From: Achromobacter sp. RTa
GTDB taxonomy: Bacteria > Pseudomonadota > Gammaproteobacteria > Burkholderiales > Burkholderiaceae_B
Length of the DNA stretch: 64,000 nt
NCBI RefSeq assembly: GCF_000757485.1
Contig: NZ_JPYO01000023.1
Location: forward strand, 35,144 to 99,143
Direction: 5' to 3'
A program made the position numbers and the translations under genes. This document shows, in pieces, positions 1-8,303 of the stretch (within the stretch, counting starts at the first letter, position 1; each line of letters begins with the position of its first letter). Below the pieces are notes generated by a model. The model was not told the origin of the DNA and searched no databases. It saw nothing but the letters and a program-made list of their open reading frames with translations.

Positions 1-103
1 GCGCGGCATAGGTGGCGACGTCCAGCGCATTGCGGCGGTCGGGACGGTCTATCGTCAGCGTCAGGACCGCGCCGTCGCGGCCGACTTTCAGCCCGCCGCT
101 CAT
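1..103 (-). CDS. Enoyl-CoA hydratase/isomerase family protein, N-terminal fragment (cut by window edge)
   Basis: Only the first 34 codons are in the window; the gene continues past base 1. The start ATG at 103 overlaps the stop of the nitronate monooxygenase gene by four bases (ATGA), so the two are probably translationally coupled. The visible residues contain LTIDRPDRRNALD, the N-terminal strand and NAL(D/N) signature of the crotonase superfamily, which hydrates or isomerises acyl-CoA thioesters. Its position opposite a beta-oxidation-like operon fits acyl-CoA metabolism. The exact reaction cannot be judged because the oxyanion-hole and catalytic Glu region is missing from the window. Confidence 0.8.
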   Translation of the reverse strand, partial: MSGGLKVGRDGAVLTLTIDRPDRRNALDVATYAA

Positions 104-1071
104 GCGAAGGACCTGCCGTCCAGGCGGGCCTTGGCGTCCGCGTATTCCGTGCGCAGCGCATCGACGATCTGGCGCGTCGGAAGGACGCTGCCGATGCCGC
201 CCACGCCCTGGCCCGCGCCCCAGATGTCCTTCCAGGGCTTGACCCGGGTGGAGCCGAAGTTCGAGGCGCCGCTCTCCGGCTGCGGCAGATTGGCCGGGTC
301 CAGGCCGGCGGCGGCGATGCTGGCCTTCAGGTAGTTGCCCGGGATGCCGGTGAAGAACGGCGTATAGAGGATGTCCGAGGCGCTGGCGTCCACGATGGCG
401 GATTTGTAGCCTTCGCTGGCGTTGGCTTCTTCGCTGGCGATGAAGCGCGTGCCCATATAGGCGAAGTCCGCGCCCATGGCCAGCGCGGCCAGGACGTGCG
501 CGCCGGAGGTGATGGCGCCCGACAGGATCAGCGGGCCGTCATAGAAGCGGCGCACTTCCGCCACCAGGGCGAAGGGGCTGAGCGTGCCCGCGTGCCCGCC
601 CGCGCCGGCGCACACCAGGATCAGGCCGTCCACGCCGGCTTCCAGCGCCTTCTCGGCGTGGCGCAGGGTGGTCACGTCGTGGAAGACCTTGCCGCCCCAA
701 TCGTGCACGCCCTTGACCAGGTCGCCGGGGGCGCGCAGGCTGGTGATGATCAGCGGCACGCGGTGGCTGGCGCACACCGACAGGTCGTGCTCCAGGCGGT
801 CGTTGGACTGGTGGATGATCTGGTTGACCGCGAACGGCGCAACGGTCGCGCCGGGATGGGCCTCGCGGTGCGAAGCCAGGCCGGCCTGGACCTCATCCAG
901 CCAATCGGAGAGCAGGCTCTGCGGACGCGCGTTCAGCGCCGGAAACGAGCCCACGATGCCGCTGGTGCACTGTGCGACCACGAGCTTCGGGTTGGACACG
1001 ATGAACATGGGGGCGCAGATGACCGGGAGGGACATCTGGCCATACAAATCAGTCACGAGAGAGTGGGGCAT
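100..1071 (-). CDS. Nitronate monooxygenase / 2-nitropropane dioxygenase family FMN enzyme
   Basis: The 323-residue product is a TIM-barrel flavoprotein of the NMO/2-nitropropane dioxygenase family, which oxidises nitronates using FMN and oxygen. Visible family signatures are PVICAPMF near the N-terminus, a glycine-rich CAGAGGHAG motif in the middle, and GAITSGAHVLAALAMGAD followed by MGTRF for phosphate binding of FMN. The length is normal. I chose the ATG at 1071 (MPHSLVTD); a TTG at 1098 would add nine residues, and neither has a clear ribosome site. The gene overlaps the downstream enoyl-CoA hydratase by four bases and is divergent from the TetR gene. Many members near acyl-CoA genes have unknown natural substrates, so detoxification of nitronates is only the family default. 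Confidence 0.88.
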   Translation of the reverse strand: MPHSLVTDLYGQMSLPVICAPMFIVSNPKLVVAQCTSGIVGSFPALNARPQSLLSDWLDEVQAGLASHREAHPGATVAPFAVNQIIHQSNDRLEHDLSVCASHRVPLIITSLRAPGDLVKGVHDWGGKVFHDVTTLRHAEKALEAGVDGLILVCAGAGGHAGTLSPFALVAEVRRFYDGPLILSGAITSGAHVLAALAMGADFAYMGTRFIASEEANASEGYKSAIVDASASDILYTPFFTGIPGNYLKASIAAAGLDPANLPQPESGASNFGSTRVKPWKDIWGAGQGVGGIGSVLPTRQIVDALRTEYADAKARLDGRSFA

Positions 1072-1104
1072 GGGCGTCGTCGCGAAAAAAGGTCCCAAGA
1101 GGGC

Positions 1105-1154
1105 TTGAGCATCGTTGGCGGGTGTGCCTATAATTATCTACCGACCGTCCGGTA
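1105..1154 (+). promoter_or_regulatory. Promoter with TetR-type palindromic operator
   Basis: TTGAGC (1105-1110) and TATAAT (1129-1134) are separated by 18 bases and would direct transcription toward the TetR gene. Just downstream, 1139-1154 reads TACCGACCGTCCGGTA, with TACCG/CGGTA inverted arms. This resembles operators of TetR-family acyl-CoA regulators in proteobacteria. Its place between the divergent units suggests autoregulation and control of both directions. Operator function is inferred from symmetry and position. Confidence 0.6.
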
Positions 1155-1251
1155 ATTAATTAATCTTTATTAAACGGCATGCGCCGAAGCGCTGTCAATG
1201 GAGGTTCGTTCGAACCCCTGGCAACGCAGGCGCCGCCGGTCAAAGGCAGCC

Positions 1252-1875
1252 ATGGCGACCTCCGCCCCTCCCGCCCAGAAACGCGCCCGCGCCGGCCGGC
1301 CGCCCTCGTTGGCGGCGCCGCGCGAACGCATCCTGGAAGAAGCCGCCAAGCTGTTCGCCCGCAGCGGCTACGACGGCAGCTCCGTGTCGGACCTTGCCGC
1401 GGCCATCGGGGTGTCCAAGGCGGCCATCTACCACTACTACACCACCAAGCAGGACATCTACGACGCGATCATCCTGGGCGTGCTCAGCGGGCTGACGCAG
1501 ACCGTGGGCCAGGAGGTGGCCCGGGCCGAGGGCGGAGCCGCCCGGCTGCGCGCCTTCATGGTGGGGCATGCGCGCTACTTCGAGCAGCACCATGCCGAAT
1601 TCGTCACCATGCTGATCGGCTATTCCGGCATGGCGCTGCCCGAGCGCGAAGACGCCGCCCGGCTGCGCGACGGCTACGAGCAGCGCCTGCGCGAGCTGAT
1701 CGCCCAGGGCGTCGCCGAGGGCGCGTTCCGGCCGCTGGACGTGTCCGCCACCGGCCGCGCCGTGCTGTCCATGCTGAACTGGATGGTGCGCTGGTACAAG
1801 CCCGGCCAGGGCGACAGCGCCGAAAGCATCGCCGCCGGCTACTTCGATTTACTGGTTGGCGGCATGCGCGCCTGA
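1252..1875 (+). CDS. TetR/AcrR family transcriptional regulator
   Basis: The 207-residue protein has an N-terminal TetR helix-turn-helix at about residues 25-70 (RERILEEAAKLFARSGYDG, then VSDLAAAIGVSKAAIYHYY), with the usual YHYY..K recognition-helix ending. A helical ligand-binding C-terminal domain follows. I chose the ATG at 1252 because an AAAGG-like sequence precedes it and the family's usual length is kept; the frame is open further upstream. It is the first gene of a rightward cluster with acyl-CoA dehydrogenase, CoA-transferase and hydroxyacyl-CoA dehydrogenase. It is therefore probably the local repressor, released by an acyl-CoA or a related ligand and acting on the palindrome at 1139-1154. 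Confidence 0.92.
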   Translation: MATSAPPAQKRARAGRPPSLAAPRERILEEAAKLFARSGYDGSSVSDLAAAIGVSKAAIYHYYTTKQDIYDAIILGVLSGLTQTVGQEVARAEGGAARLRAFMVGHARYFEQHHAEFVTMLIGYSGMALPEREDAARLRDGYEQRLRELIAQGVAEGAFRPLDVSATGRAVLSMLNWMVRWYKPGQGDSAESIAAGYFDLLVGGMRA

Positions 1876-1913
1876 ACGCGCCGCCCCAGCCTTCATCCTG
1901 TGAGACTTCCATC

Positions 1914-3062
1914 ATGGCCCTCGACACCGAAACCCTGAACCTGCTGCTGGACGCCGTGCGCCGCTTCGTGCACGAGCGCCTGATCCCCGCCGAAGACGAA
2001 CTGGCCGAAAAGGGCCAGGTGCCGCCCGACATCGTCGCTGAAATGCGCGACCTGGGGCTCTTCGGCCTGTCCATTTCGCCGGACTACGGCGGCCTGGGCC
2101 TGACCATGGAAGAGGAAGTGCGCGTGGTCTTCGAGCTGGGGCAGACTTCACCCGCGTTCCGCTCGCTGGCGGGCACCAACATCGGCATCGGCTCGCAGGC
2201 CATCGTGCTGGCCGGAACGGACGAGCAGCGCAGCCGTTACCTGCCCAAGCTTGCCAGCGGCGAGCTGATCGGCTCCTTCGCGCTGACCGAGCCGGATGCG
2301 GGTTCGGACGCGATGGCGCTGCGCCTGTCCGCCGCGCGCGACGGCGACGGCTATGTGCTCAATGGCACCAAGCGCTTCATCACCAACGCGCCGATCGCCG
2401 GCCTGTTCTCGGTCATGGCGCGTACCGCGCCCGAGCGCCGCGCCAGCTCCATTTCGTGTTTCCTGGTCGAAGCCGGCACGCCCGGCCTGATCATCGGCAA
2501 GCCCGACAAGAAAATGGGCCAGGCCGGCGCCTTGACCAGCGACGTGGTGTTCGACAATTGCCGCGTACCGGCAAGCGCGCTGCTGGGCGGCGAGGAAGGC
2601 AATGGCTTCCGGACGTCGATGCGCGTGCTGGACAAAGGCCGCCTGCATATCTCCGCGCTGTGCGTCGGCATTGCCGACCGCCTGCTGCGCGACGCCGTGA
2701 AATACGCCCTGGAGCGCAAGCAGTTCGGCCAGCCCATCGCCGAGTTCCAGCTGGTCCAGGCCATGATCGCCGACAGCCAGGCCGAGCTTTATGCGGCCCG
2801 CTGCATGGTGCTGGACGCCGCCCGCATGCGCGACCGCGGCGAGAACACCACCATGCAGGCCGCCTGCTGCAAACTGTACGCGACCGAGATGGTGGGCCGC
2901 GTCGCGGACCGCGCGGTGCAGATCCACGGCGGTTCGGGCTATATGTCCGAATACGCGGTGGAACGCTTCTACCGCGACGTGCGCCTGTTCCGCATTTTCG
3001 AGGGAACCTCGCAGATCCAGCAGCTCGTGATCGCCCGCGAAACGATCAAGGCGCATTCCTGA
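1914..3062 (+). CDS. Acyl-CoA dehydrogenase family protein
   Basis: The 382-residue flavoprotein oxidises the alpha-beta bond of an acyl-CoA to the enoyl-CoA. The sequence shows the FAD-binding signature LTEPDAGSDA, the substrate and flavin segment DGYVLNGTKRFITNA, RKQFGQPIAEFQ, and the C-terminal IHGGSGY and FRIFEGTSQIQQ motifs. The Glu in FEGT (about residue 363) is the usual catalytic base. ATG at 1914 is the natural start; the same frame is open upstream but that part is out of register with any family domain. It begins 38 bases after the TetR gene, so it is probably in the same operon. The chain-length or branched/aromatic substrate is not readable. Confidence 0.94.
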   Translation: MALDTETLNLLLDAVRRFVHERLIPAEDELAEKGQVPPDIVAEMRDLGLFGLSISPDYGGLGLTMEEEVRVVFELGQTSPAFRSLAGTNIGIGSQAIVLAGTDEQRSRYLPKLASGELIGSFALTEPDAGSDAMALRLSAARDGDGYVLNGTKRFITNAPIAGLFSVMARTAPERRASSISCFLVEAGTPGLIIGKPDKKMGQAGALTSDVVFDNCRVPASALLGGEEGNGFRTSMRVLDKGRLHISALCVGIADRLLRDAVKYALERKQFGQPIAEFQLVQAMIADSQAELYAARCMVLDAARMRDRGENTTMQAACCKLYATEMVGRVADRAVQIHGGSGYMSEYAVERFYRDVRLFRIFEGTSQIQQLVIARETIKAHS

Positions 3063-3168
3063 GCGCGCGTCCGGGCTAATATCCAGCTTGACCTACGGTG
3101 ATCCGGTCCGGCTTGCGCGCAACCGCAGGCCGGACGTTCTCATTTCTCTTCTAGCGAAAAGATTACAG

Positions 3169-4398
3169 ATGTCGCAACGTCCCGCTCCCCTAACCGGCAT
3201 ACGTGTGCTCGACCTGACCCGCGTCCTGGCCGGCCCCTGGTGCACCCAGAACCTCGCCGATCTCGGCGCCGAGGTGATCAAGATCGAACGGCCCGGCTCG
3301 GGCGACGACACGCGGGCCTGGGGGCCTCCGTACCTGAAGGACGAGGAGGGCAACGACACCAGCGAGGCCGCCTACTACCTGTCGGCCAACCGCAACAAGC
3401 TGTCCGTGGCGCTGGACATCGCCTCGCCCCGCGGCGCCGAGCTCGTGCGCGAACTGGCCCTGCAGAGCGACATCCTGGTGGAAAACTTCAAGGTGGGCGG
3501 CCTTTCCAAGTACGGGCTGGACTACGAAAGCCTGAAGGAAATCAATCCGCGCCTGATCTACTGCTCCATCACGGGCTTCGGCCAGACAGGCCCGTACGCC
3601 AGCCGCCCGGGCTATGACTTCATGATCCAGGGCATGGGCGGCCTGATGAGCATCACCGGCGAACGCGACGACCTGCCCGGCGGCGGTCCGCAGAAGGCCG
3701 GCGTCGCCGTGGCCGACCTGATGACCGGCATGTATTCCACGGTGGGCATCCTGGCCGCGCTGCACGAGCGCTCCCGCAGCGGCCAGGGCCAGCACATCGA
3801 CATGGCGCTGCTGGATTGCCAGGTGGCCATGCTGGCCAACCAGAACCTCAATTACATGACTTCGGGCGTGGCGCCCAGGCGCGCCGGCAACGCGCACCAG
3901 AACCTGGTGCCCTACCAGGTGTTCGCGGCCAGCGACGGCCACCTGATCGTGGCCGTGGGCAACGACAGCCAGTTCCGCAATTACTGCGGCGCGATCGGCC
4001 TGCCGGAGCTGTCGGCGGATCCGCGCTTTTCGACCAATCCGCAGCGCGTGAAGAACCGCGCGGAACTGGTGCCGCTACTGGCCGAGCGCATGGCCACCGG
4101 CGAGCGCGACCACTGGCTTGCCGCCCTGGAAGGCGTGGGCGTTCCCGCCGGGCCCATCAATACGCTGGACCAGGTGTACGAGGATCCCCACGTCCTGGCC
4201 CGCGGCATGAAACGCGAGCTGCCCCATCCGGCCGCGGGCAAGGTGCCGATGGCGTCCAGCCCGCTGAAGTTCTCCGGCAGCCCGGTCGAATACCGCCGTC
4301 CGCCGCCCATGCTGGGCGAGCACACGGGGCAGGTCCTGTCCGAGCGGCTGGGGCTGTCGGCCGAAGAAATACAGGCGCTGGCGCAAAGCCGCCCCTGA
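3169..4398 (+). CDS. CaiB/BaiF (family III) CoA-transferase
   Basis: The 409-residue protein belongs to the family III CoA-transferases (formyl-CoA transferase, CaiB, Frc-like), which move CoA between carboxylic acids through an aspartyl-CoA anhydride. The N-terminal Rossmann-like block GIRVLDLTRVLAGPWCTQNLADLGAEVIKIE is clear, as are the ENFK and PGYDFMIQGMGG motifs. The nucleophile is expected at Asp183 in AVADLMTGMY. ATG at 3169 (MSQRPAPLTGIRVLDLTR) was chosen over an upstream in-frame ATG at 3088 because homology begins there. In this operon it probably activates the acid that the neighbouring dehydrogenases oxidise. The CoA donor and acceptor are unknown. Confidence 0.93.
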   Translation: MSQRPAPLTGIRVLDLTRVLAGPWCTQNLADLGAEVIKIERPGSGDDTRAWGPPYLKDEEGNDTSEAAYYLSANRNKLSVALDIASPRGAELVRELALQSDILVENFKVGGLSKYGLDYESLKEINPRLIYCSITGFGQTGPYASRPGYDFMIQGMGGLMSITGERDDLPGGGPQKAGVAVADLMTGMYSTVGILAALHERSRSGQGQHIDMALLDCQVAMLANQNLNYMTSGVAPRRAGNAHQNLVPYQVFAASDGHLIVAVGNDSQFRNYCGAIGLPELSADPRFSTNPQRVKNRAELVPLLAERMATGERDHWLAALEGVGVPAGPINTLDQVYEDPHVLARGMKRELPHPAAGKVPMASSPLKFSGSPVEYRRPPPMLGEHTGQVLSERLGLSAEEIQALAQSRP

Positions 4399-4437
4399 GT
4401 CCGATCCAAAATATAGGCAATAGGCAGGAGAGTGTTG

Positions 4438-5952
4438 ATGACGGAGATTCAAACCATCGGCGTCGTGGGCGCCGGGGCCATGGGGCGGGGTATCGCGCAG
4501 ATCGCGGCGCAAGCCGGGCTGCGCGTGCGCCTGTACGACACCAGCGCCGAGGCCGTGGCCGCGGCGCGCGAGTCGTTGCGCCAGACCTGGGAGAAGCTGG
4601 CCCAGAAAGGCAAGCTGAGCGCCGCGGACGCGCAGGCCGCGCTTGAGCGGGTGGAATCCGCCACCGCCCTGACGGACATGTCGGGCTGCCAGCTGGTGGT
4701 CGAGGCCATCGTCGAGCGGCTGGACGTCAAGCGCGACCTGTTCGCCGCGCTGGAAGGCGTGGTGTCCGAGGACTGCATCCTGGCGTCGAATACGTCGTCG
4801 CTGTCCATCACCGCCATTGCGGCCGCCTGCAAGCGCCCGCAGCGCGTGGCGGGTTACCACTTCTTCAACCCGGTCGCGCTGATGAAGGTGGTGGAAGTCA
4901 TCGACGGCCTGCGCAGCGCGCCCGAGGTGGGCGACGCGCTGGCCGTGCTGGCCCGCCGCATGGGCCACACGCCCGTGCGCGCCAAGGACATGCCCGGCTT
5001 CATCGTGAACCATGCCGGCCGCGGCATGAATACCGAAGGCCTGCGCGTGGCGCAGGAGGCCGTGGCCACTTTCGCCCAGGTGGACGCCGTCATGCGCGAG
5101 CAGGCCGGCTTCCGCATGGGCCCGTTCGAACTGCTGGACCTGACGGCGCTGGACGTGTCCCACCCCGTCATGGAATCCATCTACCGCCAGTTCTTCGACG
5201 AGCCGCGCTTCCGTCCGTCACCCATCACTACCGTGCGCCTGGCCGGCGGGCTGATCGGCCGCAAGGCCGGCGAAGGCTTCTACGTCTACGCCGACGGCCA
5301 GAAGCAGGTGCCGGCCGAACCGCCCGCGCCGGCGCTGCCTGCCAACCTGAAGGTCTGGGTCAGCCCCAAGCACGCAGAGGGTTACTCGCGCGCCACGGCG
5401 CTGCTCGAGAAGCTGGGCGCCACGCTGGTGACCGGTTCCGTGCCCGACGCCGACGCCCTGATCGTCGTCACGCCGTTCGGCGACGACGTCTCCACGACGG
5501 TTTCCGCCCAGGGCCTGAATGCGGCGCGCACCGTCGGCCTGGACACGCTGTACGCCTTCGACGCCGCCAAGCGCCGCACGATCATGGTGTCGCCCGCCAC
5601 TGAAACGAAATGGCGCGACGCCGCCCATGCGCTGCTGGCCGCCGATGGCGTGCCGGTGACGGTGATCCAGGATTCGCCGGGCTTCATCGCGCAGCGCATC
5701 GTGGCCACCATCGTCAACATCGCCAGCGACATCGCGCAGCAGCAGATCGCCACGCCCGAAGACATCGACCTGGCGGTTACGCTGGGCCTGGGCTACCCGA
5801 CAGGCCCGCTGGCGCTGGGCGACAAGCTGGGCGCCGACCGCATCCTGGAAATCCTGAAGAGCATGCAGCGCGTGACCGGCGACCCCCGCTACCGCCCCAG
5901 CCTGTGGCTGCAGCGCCGCGTGCAGCTAGGCATGTCCCTGACGAAAGCCTGA
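4438..5952 (+). CDS. 3-hydroxyacyl-CoA dehydrogenase, two-domain-repeat PaaH type
   Basis: The 504-residue enzyme oxidises a 3-hydroxyacyl-CoA to the 3-oxoacyl-CoA with NAD. The N-terminal dinucleotide fold starts at once with GVVGAGAMGRGIAQIAAQAG. NTSSLSI and the catalytic-region motif GYHFFNP follow, and then two copies of the C-terminal 3HCDH domain (MPGFIVNHAGRG and SPGFIAQRIV). This double-C-terminal, about 500-residue layout is typical of PaaH/PhaC-like enzymes rather than the 280-residue FadB2 type. GCAGGAG at about 4424-4430 sets the ATG at 4438; in-frame GTG and TTG codons lie six and three bases before it. It is the last gene of the TetR operon, directly ahead of a strong terminator. 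Confidence 0.93.
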   Translation: MTEIQTIGVVGAGAMGRGIAQIAAQAGLRVRLYDTSAEAVAAARESLRQTWEKLAQKGKLSAADAQAALERVESATALTDMSGCQLVVEAIVERLDVKRDLFAALEGVVSEDCILASNTSSLSITAIAAACKRPQRVAGYHFFNPVALMKVVEVIDGLRSAPEVGDALAVLARRMGHTPVRAKDMPGFIVNHAGRGMNTEGLRVAQEAVATFAQVDAVMREQAGFRMGPFELLDLTALDVSHPVMESIYRQFFDEPRFRPSPITTVRLAGGLIGRKAGEGFYVYADGQKQVPAEPPAPALPANLKVWVSPKHAEGYSRATALLEKLGATLVTGSVPDADALIVVTPFGDDVSTTVSAQGLNAARTVGLDTLYAFDAAKRRTIMVSPATETKWRDAAHALLAADGVPVTVIQDSPGFIAQRIVATIVNIASDIAQQQIATPEDIDLAVTLGLGYPTGPLALGDKLGADRILEILKSMQRVTGDPRYRPSLWLQRRVQLGMSLTKA

Positions 5953-5977
5953 ACCCTTACGGCCCCGGCCGTCCCAA

Positions 5978-6015
5978 AGAAAAGCCCCTCGAATTTGCAT
6001 TCGAGGGGCTTTTTG
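5978..6015. terminator. Bidirectional rho-independent terminator
   Basis: A perfect 13-bp stem (AAGCCCCTCGAAT at 5982-5994 and its complement at 5999-6011) with a four-base loop TTGC is followed by TTTTT on the plus strand. It is preceded by A-rich sequence that gives a T-rich tail on the minus strand. It lies between the convergent hydroxyacyl-CoA dehydrogenase and cytochrome c genes and should stop transcripts from both sides. Confidence 0.93.
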
Positions 6016-6033
6016 CTTGCGCGGCGCGCCGGC

Positions 6034-6954
6034 TTACTTGGCGGCGTTCACCATGTATTGCACGGCGGCGCGGATGTCGTCTTCGGAGGCATCGGCCGCG
6101 CCGCCCTTTGGCGGCATGGGCGGCTTGCCTTGCATGGCCACCTTCACCATGGCGTCCATGCCGGTCTTGATGTAGGGCTCCCAGGCGGCCTTGTCGCCGA
6201 ACTTGGGGGCGTTGGCCACGCCGGTGGCGTGGCAGGCAAAGCAGACGCTCTTGTAGAGCTTTTCGCCGGCCGGGTTGACGGCTGCGGCGGCTTGCGGGGC
6301 GGCAGCGGCGGGAGCCGGGGCTTGCGCGGCCGGAGCCGGCGCGGCCGCGGGCGCCGGAGCAGCGGCCGGCGCGGGCGCGGAGGCTGCAGCTGCTGCGGGA
6401 GCCGCCGGGGCGGCTTCGGCTTCCTTCTTGTCGCCTTCCGCGGCCGGGGCGGCCGGTTCGGGCAGCGAGCCCCCCGACTTGTTGGCCATATAGACCACGG
6501 CGCGCGCGACTTCGTAGTCGGACAGGGCGGGGTTGCCGCCCTTGGCCGGCATGCCGCCCTTGCCGTGCAGCGCCACGTTCAGCATTGCGTCGTAGCCGGC
6601 CTTGATGAAGGGCGCCCATGCGCCGCTATCGCCGACCTTGGGGGCGCCCGCCACGCCGGCGGTGTGACAGGCCGTACAGACGGCTGCGAACACCTGTTCA
6701 CCGGTCTTGAAGACCTTGGGGGCGTTGGCGTCGACAAGCTCGAAACCCGCTACCGGGGCGATGCGCTTGGCGATGGCTTCGTTGGAGAGGGTGTCTGAAC
6801 CGGCCCCTACCTTGGAACCCGAGGCCACCATGTTCACCAGGAGGATGATGATGGCGATGGGAACCACGAAAGCCAGTACGACCGTGACGATCAGTTGCTT
6901 CGGGGTCTTGATGGGGGAGGAGTGCTCTTCTATGTGTTCCTGCTCGTTGCTCAT
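6034..6954 (-). CDS. Membrane-anchored di-haem cytochrome c (tandem c5-like domains)
   Basis: The 306-residue protein has one N-terminal transmembrane helix (about residues 21-42) and two separate cytochrome c domains. The haem-attachment motifs are CTACH at residues 93-97 and CFACH at 238-242. The two domains are clear repeats of each other (TAGVAGAPKVGD and ATGVANAPKFGD). Each has a late Met-rich PPMPPKGG or GGMPAKGG segment that probably gives the axial Met. They are joined by a linker of about 80 residues that is almost only Ala, Pro and Glu/Lys. It should carry electrons in the periplasm between quinol-oxidising and terminal complexes. ATG at 6954 has AGGA eight bases upstream. It is monocistronic between a terminator and a tRNA. 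Confidence 0.93.
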   Translation of the reverse strand: MSNEQEHIEEHSSPIKTPKQLIVTVVLAFVVPIAIIILLVNMVASGSKVGAGSDTLSNEAIAKRIAPVAGFELVDANAPKVFKTGEQVFAAVCTACHTAGVAGAPKVGDSGAWAPFIKAGYDAMLNVALHGKGGMPAKGGNPALSDYEVARAVVYMANKSGGSLPEPAAPAAEGDKKEAEAAPAAPAAAAASAPAPAAAPAPAAAPAPAAQAPAPAAAAPQAAAAVNPAGEKLYKSVCFACHATGVANAPKFGDKAAWEPYIKTGMDAMVKVAMQGKPPMPPKGGAADASEDDIRAAVQYMVNAAK

Positions 6955-7186
6955 GACCAAATCCTGCTAACGGGTACCGGGGGCGCCTGGCGGCGGCAAC
7001 AGAAAATCAGTACTGCACAAGTAGGCGGCGATGACGGCCCGCCTTGCAAGCAAACGCTGGATTATATAACGGTGTCATAGACAGGGGGTCATTGCAACCG
7101 ACGGGGTTTTCGCTGAGTTTCACGGAAGATTCGCCCAGCTTCATGCAGTTCCCCGAAAACTAGGTACAATACCGCCTCCTTGCACT

Positions 7187-7261
7187 GCGCCCGTAGTTCA
7201 ATGGATAGAATGAGAGTTTCCGAAGCTCTTGATACAGGTTCGATTCCTGTCGGGCGCGCCA
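7187..7261 (+). tRNA. tRNA-Arg (anticodon CCG)
   Basis: A complete cloverleaf can be folded by eye. The acceptor stem GCGCCCG pairs with CGGGCGC, the D-stem is GTTC/GAAT, and the anticodon stem is AGAGT/GCTCT. The loop TTCCGAA gives anticodon CCG, which reads the Arg codon CGG. The T-stem is ACAGG/CCTGT with loop TTCGATT, and discriminator G is followed by an encoded CCA. TACAAT at 7165-7170 is a plausible -10 element. The gene borders a region of lower GC and a broken reading frame. Confidence 0.96.
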
Positions 7262-7341
7262 TCAAATCAAGGACTTACGTTTTTCCGGGGCCACTTTTGG
7301 GCTCAAAGCGCGCGAATTTACGTGAGTTCTTTGGTGTTCAA

Positions 7342-7651
7342 TTAAGGCTCCCGAGCAGGCAAACGCTCGGCATATAGGGCCGCCATCTTCGCTTTTTTTC
7401 CGCTGGTTGGATTGCCGTCAATCCATTTGTCTACGTGACGTGATGTCTATGTCGCGGGGCTCTCTGTCTACATGGCGTGACAACTCGTAGGCAAGGCGGG
7501 CTGCGGGCTCCCCGCGATTCAGAGCGCTTAACAAAACCTCTCGACGTACCTCCAACACCGTGGTCGTCAGGAGGCGCCACGGGCGATCGTCGAGACGATG
7601 CAACACTTTGGCCCTTCGAGCCGTCATCACGCGGTTAGAACAGCCGGTCAC
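7342..7651 (-). pseudogene. Remnant of an unrecognised small gene beside tRNA-Arg
   Basis: No intact recognisable gene lies between the tRNA (7261) and 7805. On the minus strand a frame opens at 7651 (MTGCSNRV, or MTARRAK at 7627) and reads into ELSRHVDREPRDIDITS, then hits a stop at 7418. One frame over, the protein-like sequence continues as SRHVDKWIDGNPTSGKK to a TAA at 7342-7344. The two frames share SRHVD, encoded by TCACGCCATGTAGACA and TCACGTCACGTAGACA, so a short duplication with a frameshift probably broke the gene. I do not recognise the family. The place right after a tRNA 3' end suggests leftovers of an integrated element, but no integrase or att duplication is visible. Confidence 0.3.
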
Positions 7652-7804
7652 AATCGCCCATTCTTATCAGTCGTCTTCAGCGAAATGGCGACGCACCGTT
7701 CAACGAAAGCAACCCGGTCCAGTCCGGGCCTGTGCACGCCCGCGCGCCAGGCGCCGCCATCTTGTCGGTCGGTGCGCCGTGTGCGTGAAATATAAGGATC
7801 CACG

Positions 7805-8284
7805 ATGCGCAGCACCCGTGCCACATCCCATGACGTGTCCCGCCGACCGAGCATGGCCGCCTGGTGGTGCCGCTTGCGCGCGATGTCGCGGGGGTTGCTG
7901 GGGCTGGGGCTGATCGCGGCGCAGGCGCCGCCGGTCCAAGCCCAGACCGTGCCGCAACATTGGGCGAGTTATGCGCAGTTGGCCAGTAGCCAATTCCAGG
8001 CATGGCTGAGCGATCCCAATAACGAAGCCGTGGTGCGCCTGCACGAAAAAATGCAGGGCCGCCTGTTGAACAGTACCTCATCGACGCCGCCGGAGCCGCT
8101 GGTGGTGCGAGTATGGGTGGCGGCGAACGGCAAGGTGCATCGCGTGGAGTTCGCGAGCCTGGGCGATGCGCAGGCCGATGCCGACCTGCACGGGGTATTG
8201 ACGGCACAGCCGTTGTCAGAGCCGCCGCCGCGCGATATGCGCCAGCCGATGGCACTGCGTTTGAACCTGGAATACCCCTCCTGA
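7805..8284 (+). CDS. Exported protein with TonB C-terminal-like domain
   Basis: The 159-residue product starts with a basic segment and a hydrophobic stretch (GLLGLGLIAA) ending in VQAQ, which looks like a signal peptide with a long N-region. The mature part ends in a TonB-CTD-like unit of about 75 residues (VVRVWVAANGKVHRVEF, then PPPRDMRQPMALRLNLEY). The same fold signature is found at the C-terminus of the VreA-like protein at 8817 and the TonB protein at 29221. AAGGA lies five bases before the ATG. Its role is unknown. I infer that it is part of the Vre/Pdt-like signalling locus, perhaps as a second periplasmic energy-transducer-like partner. Confidence 0.75.
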   Translation: MRSTRATSHDVSRRPSMAAWWCRLRAMSRGLLGLGLIAAQAPPVQAQTVPQHWASYAQLASSQFQAWLSDPNNEAVVRLHEKMQGRLLNSTSSTPPEPLVVRVWVAANGKVHRVEFASLGDAQADADLHGVLTAQPLSEPPPRDMRQPMALRLNLEYPS

Positions 8285-8303
8285 GGTGCGGCTTCCTGGG
8301 ATG

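Noticed and set aside
1179..1913. Upstream extension of the acyl-CoA dehydrogenase frame through the TetR gene
   Set aside because: The extension is the second frame of the TetR gene; dehydrogenase homology begins at the ATG at 1914.
6290..6450. Repeat array in the cytochrome c gene
   Set aside because: It is an Ala/Pro-rich linker between the two haem domains, not a DNA-level repeat element.
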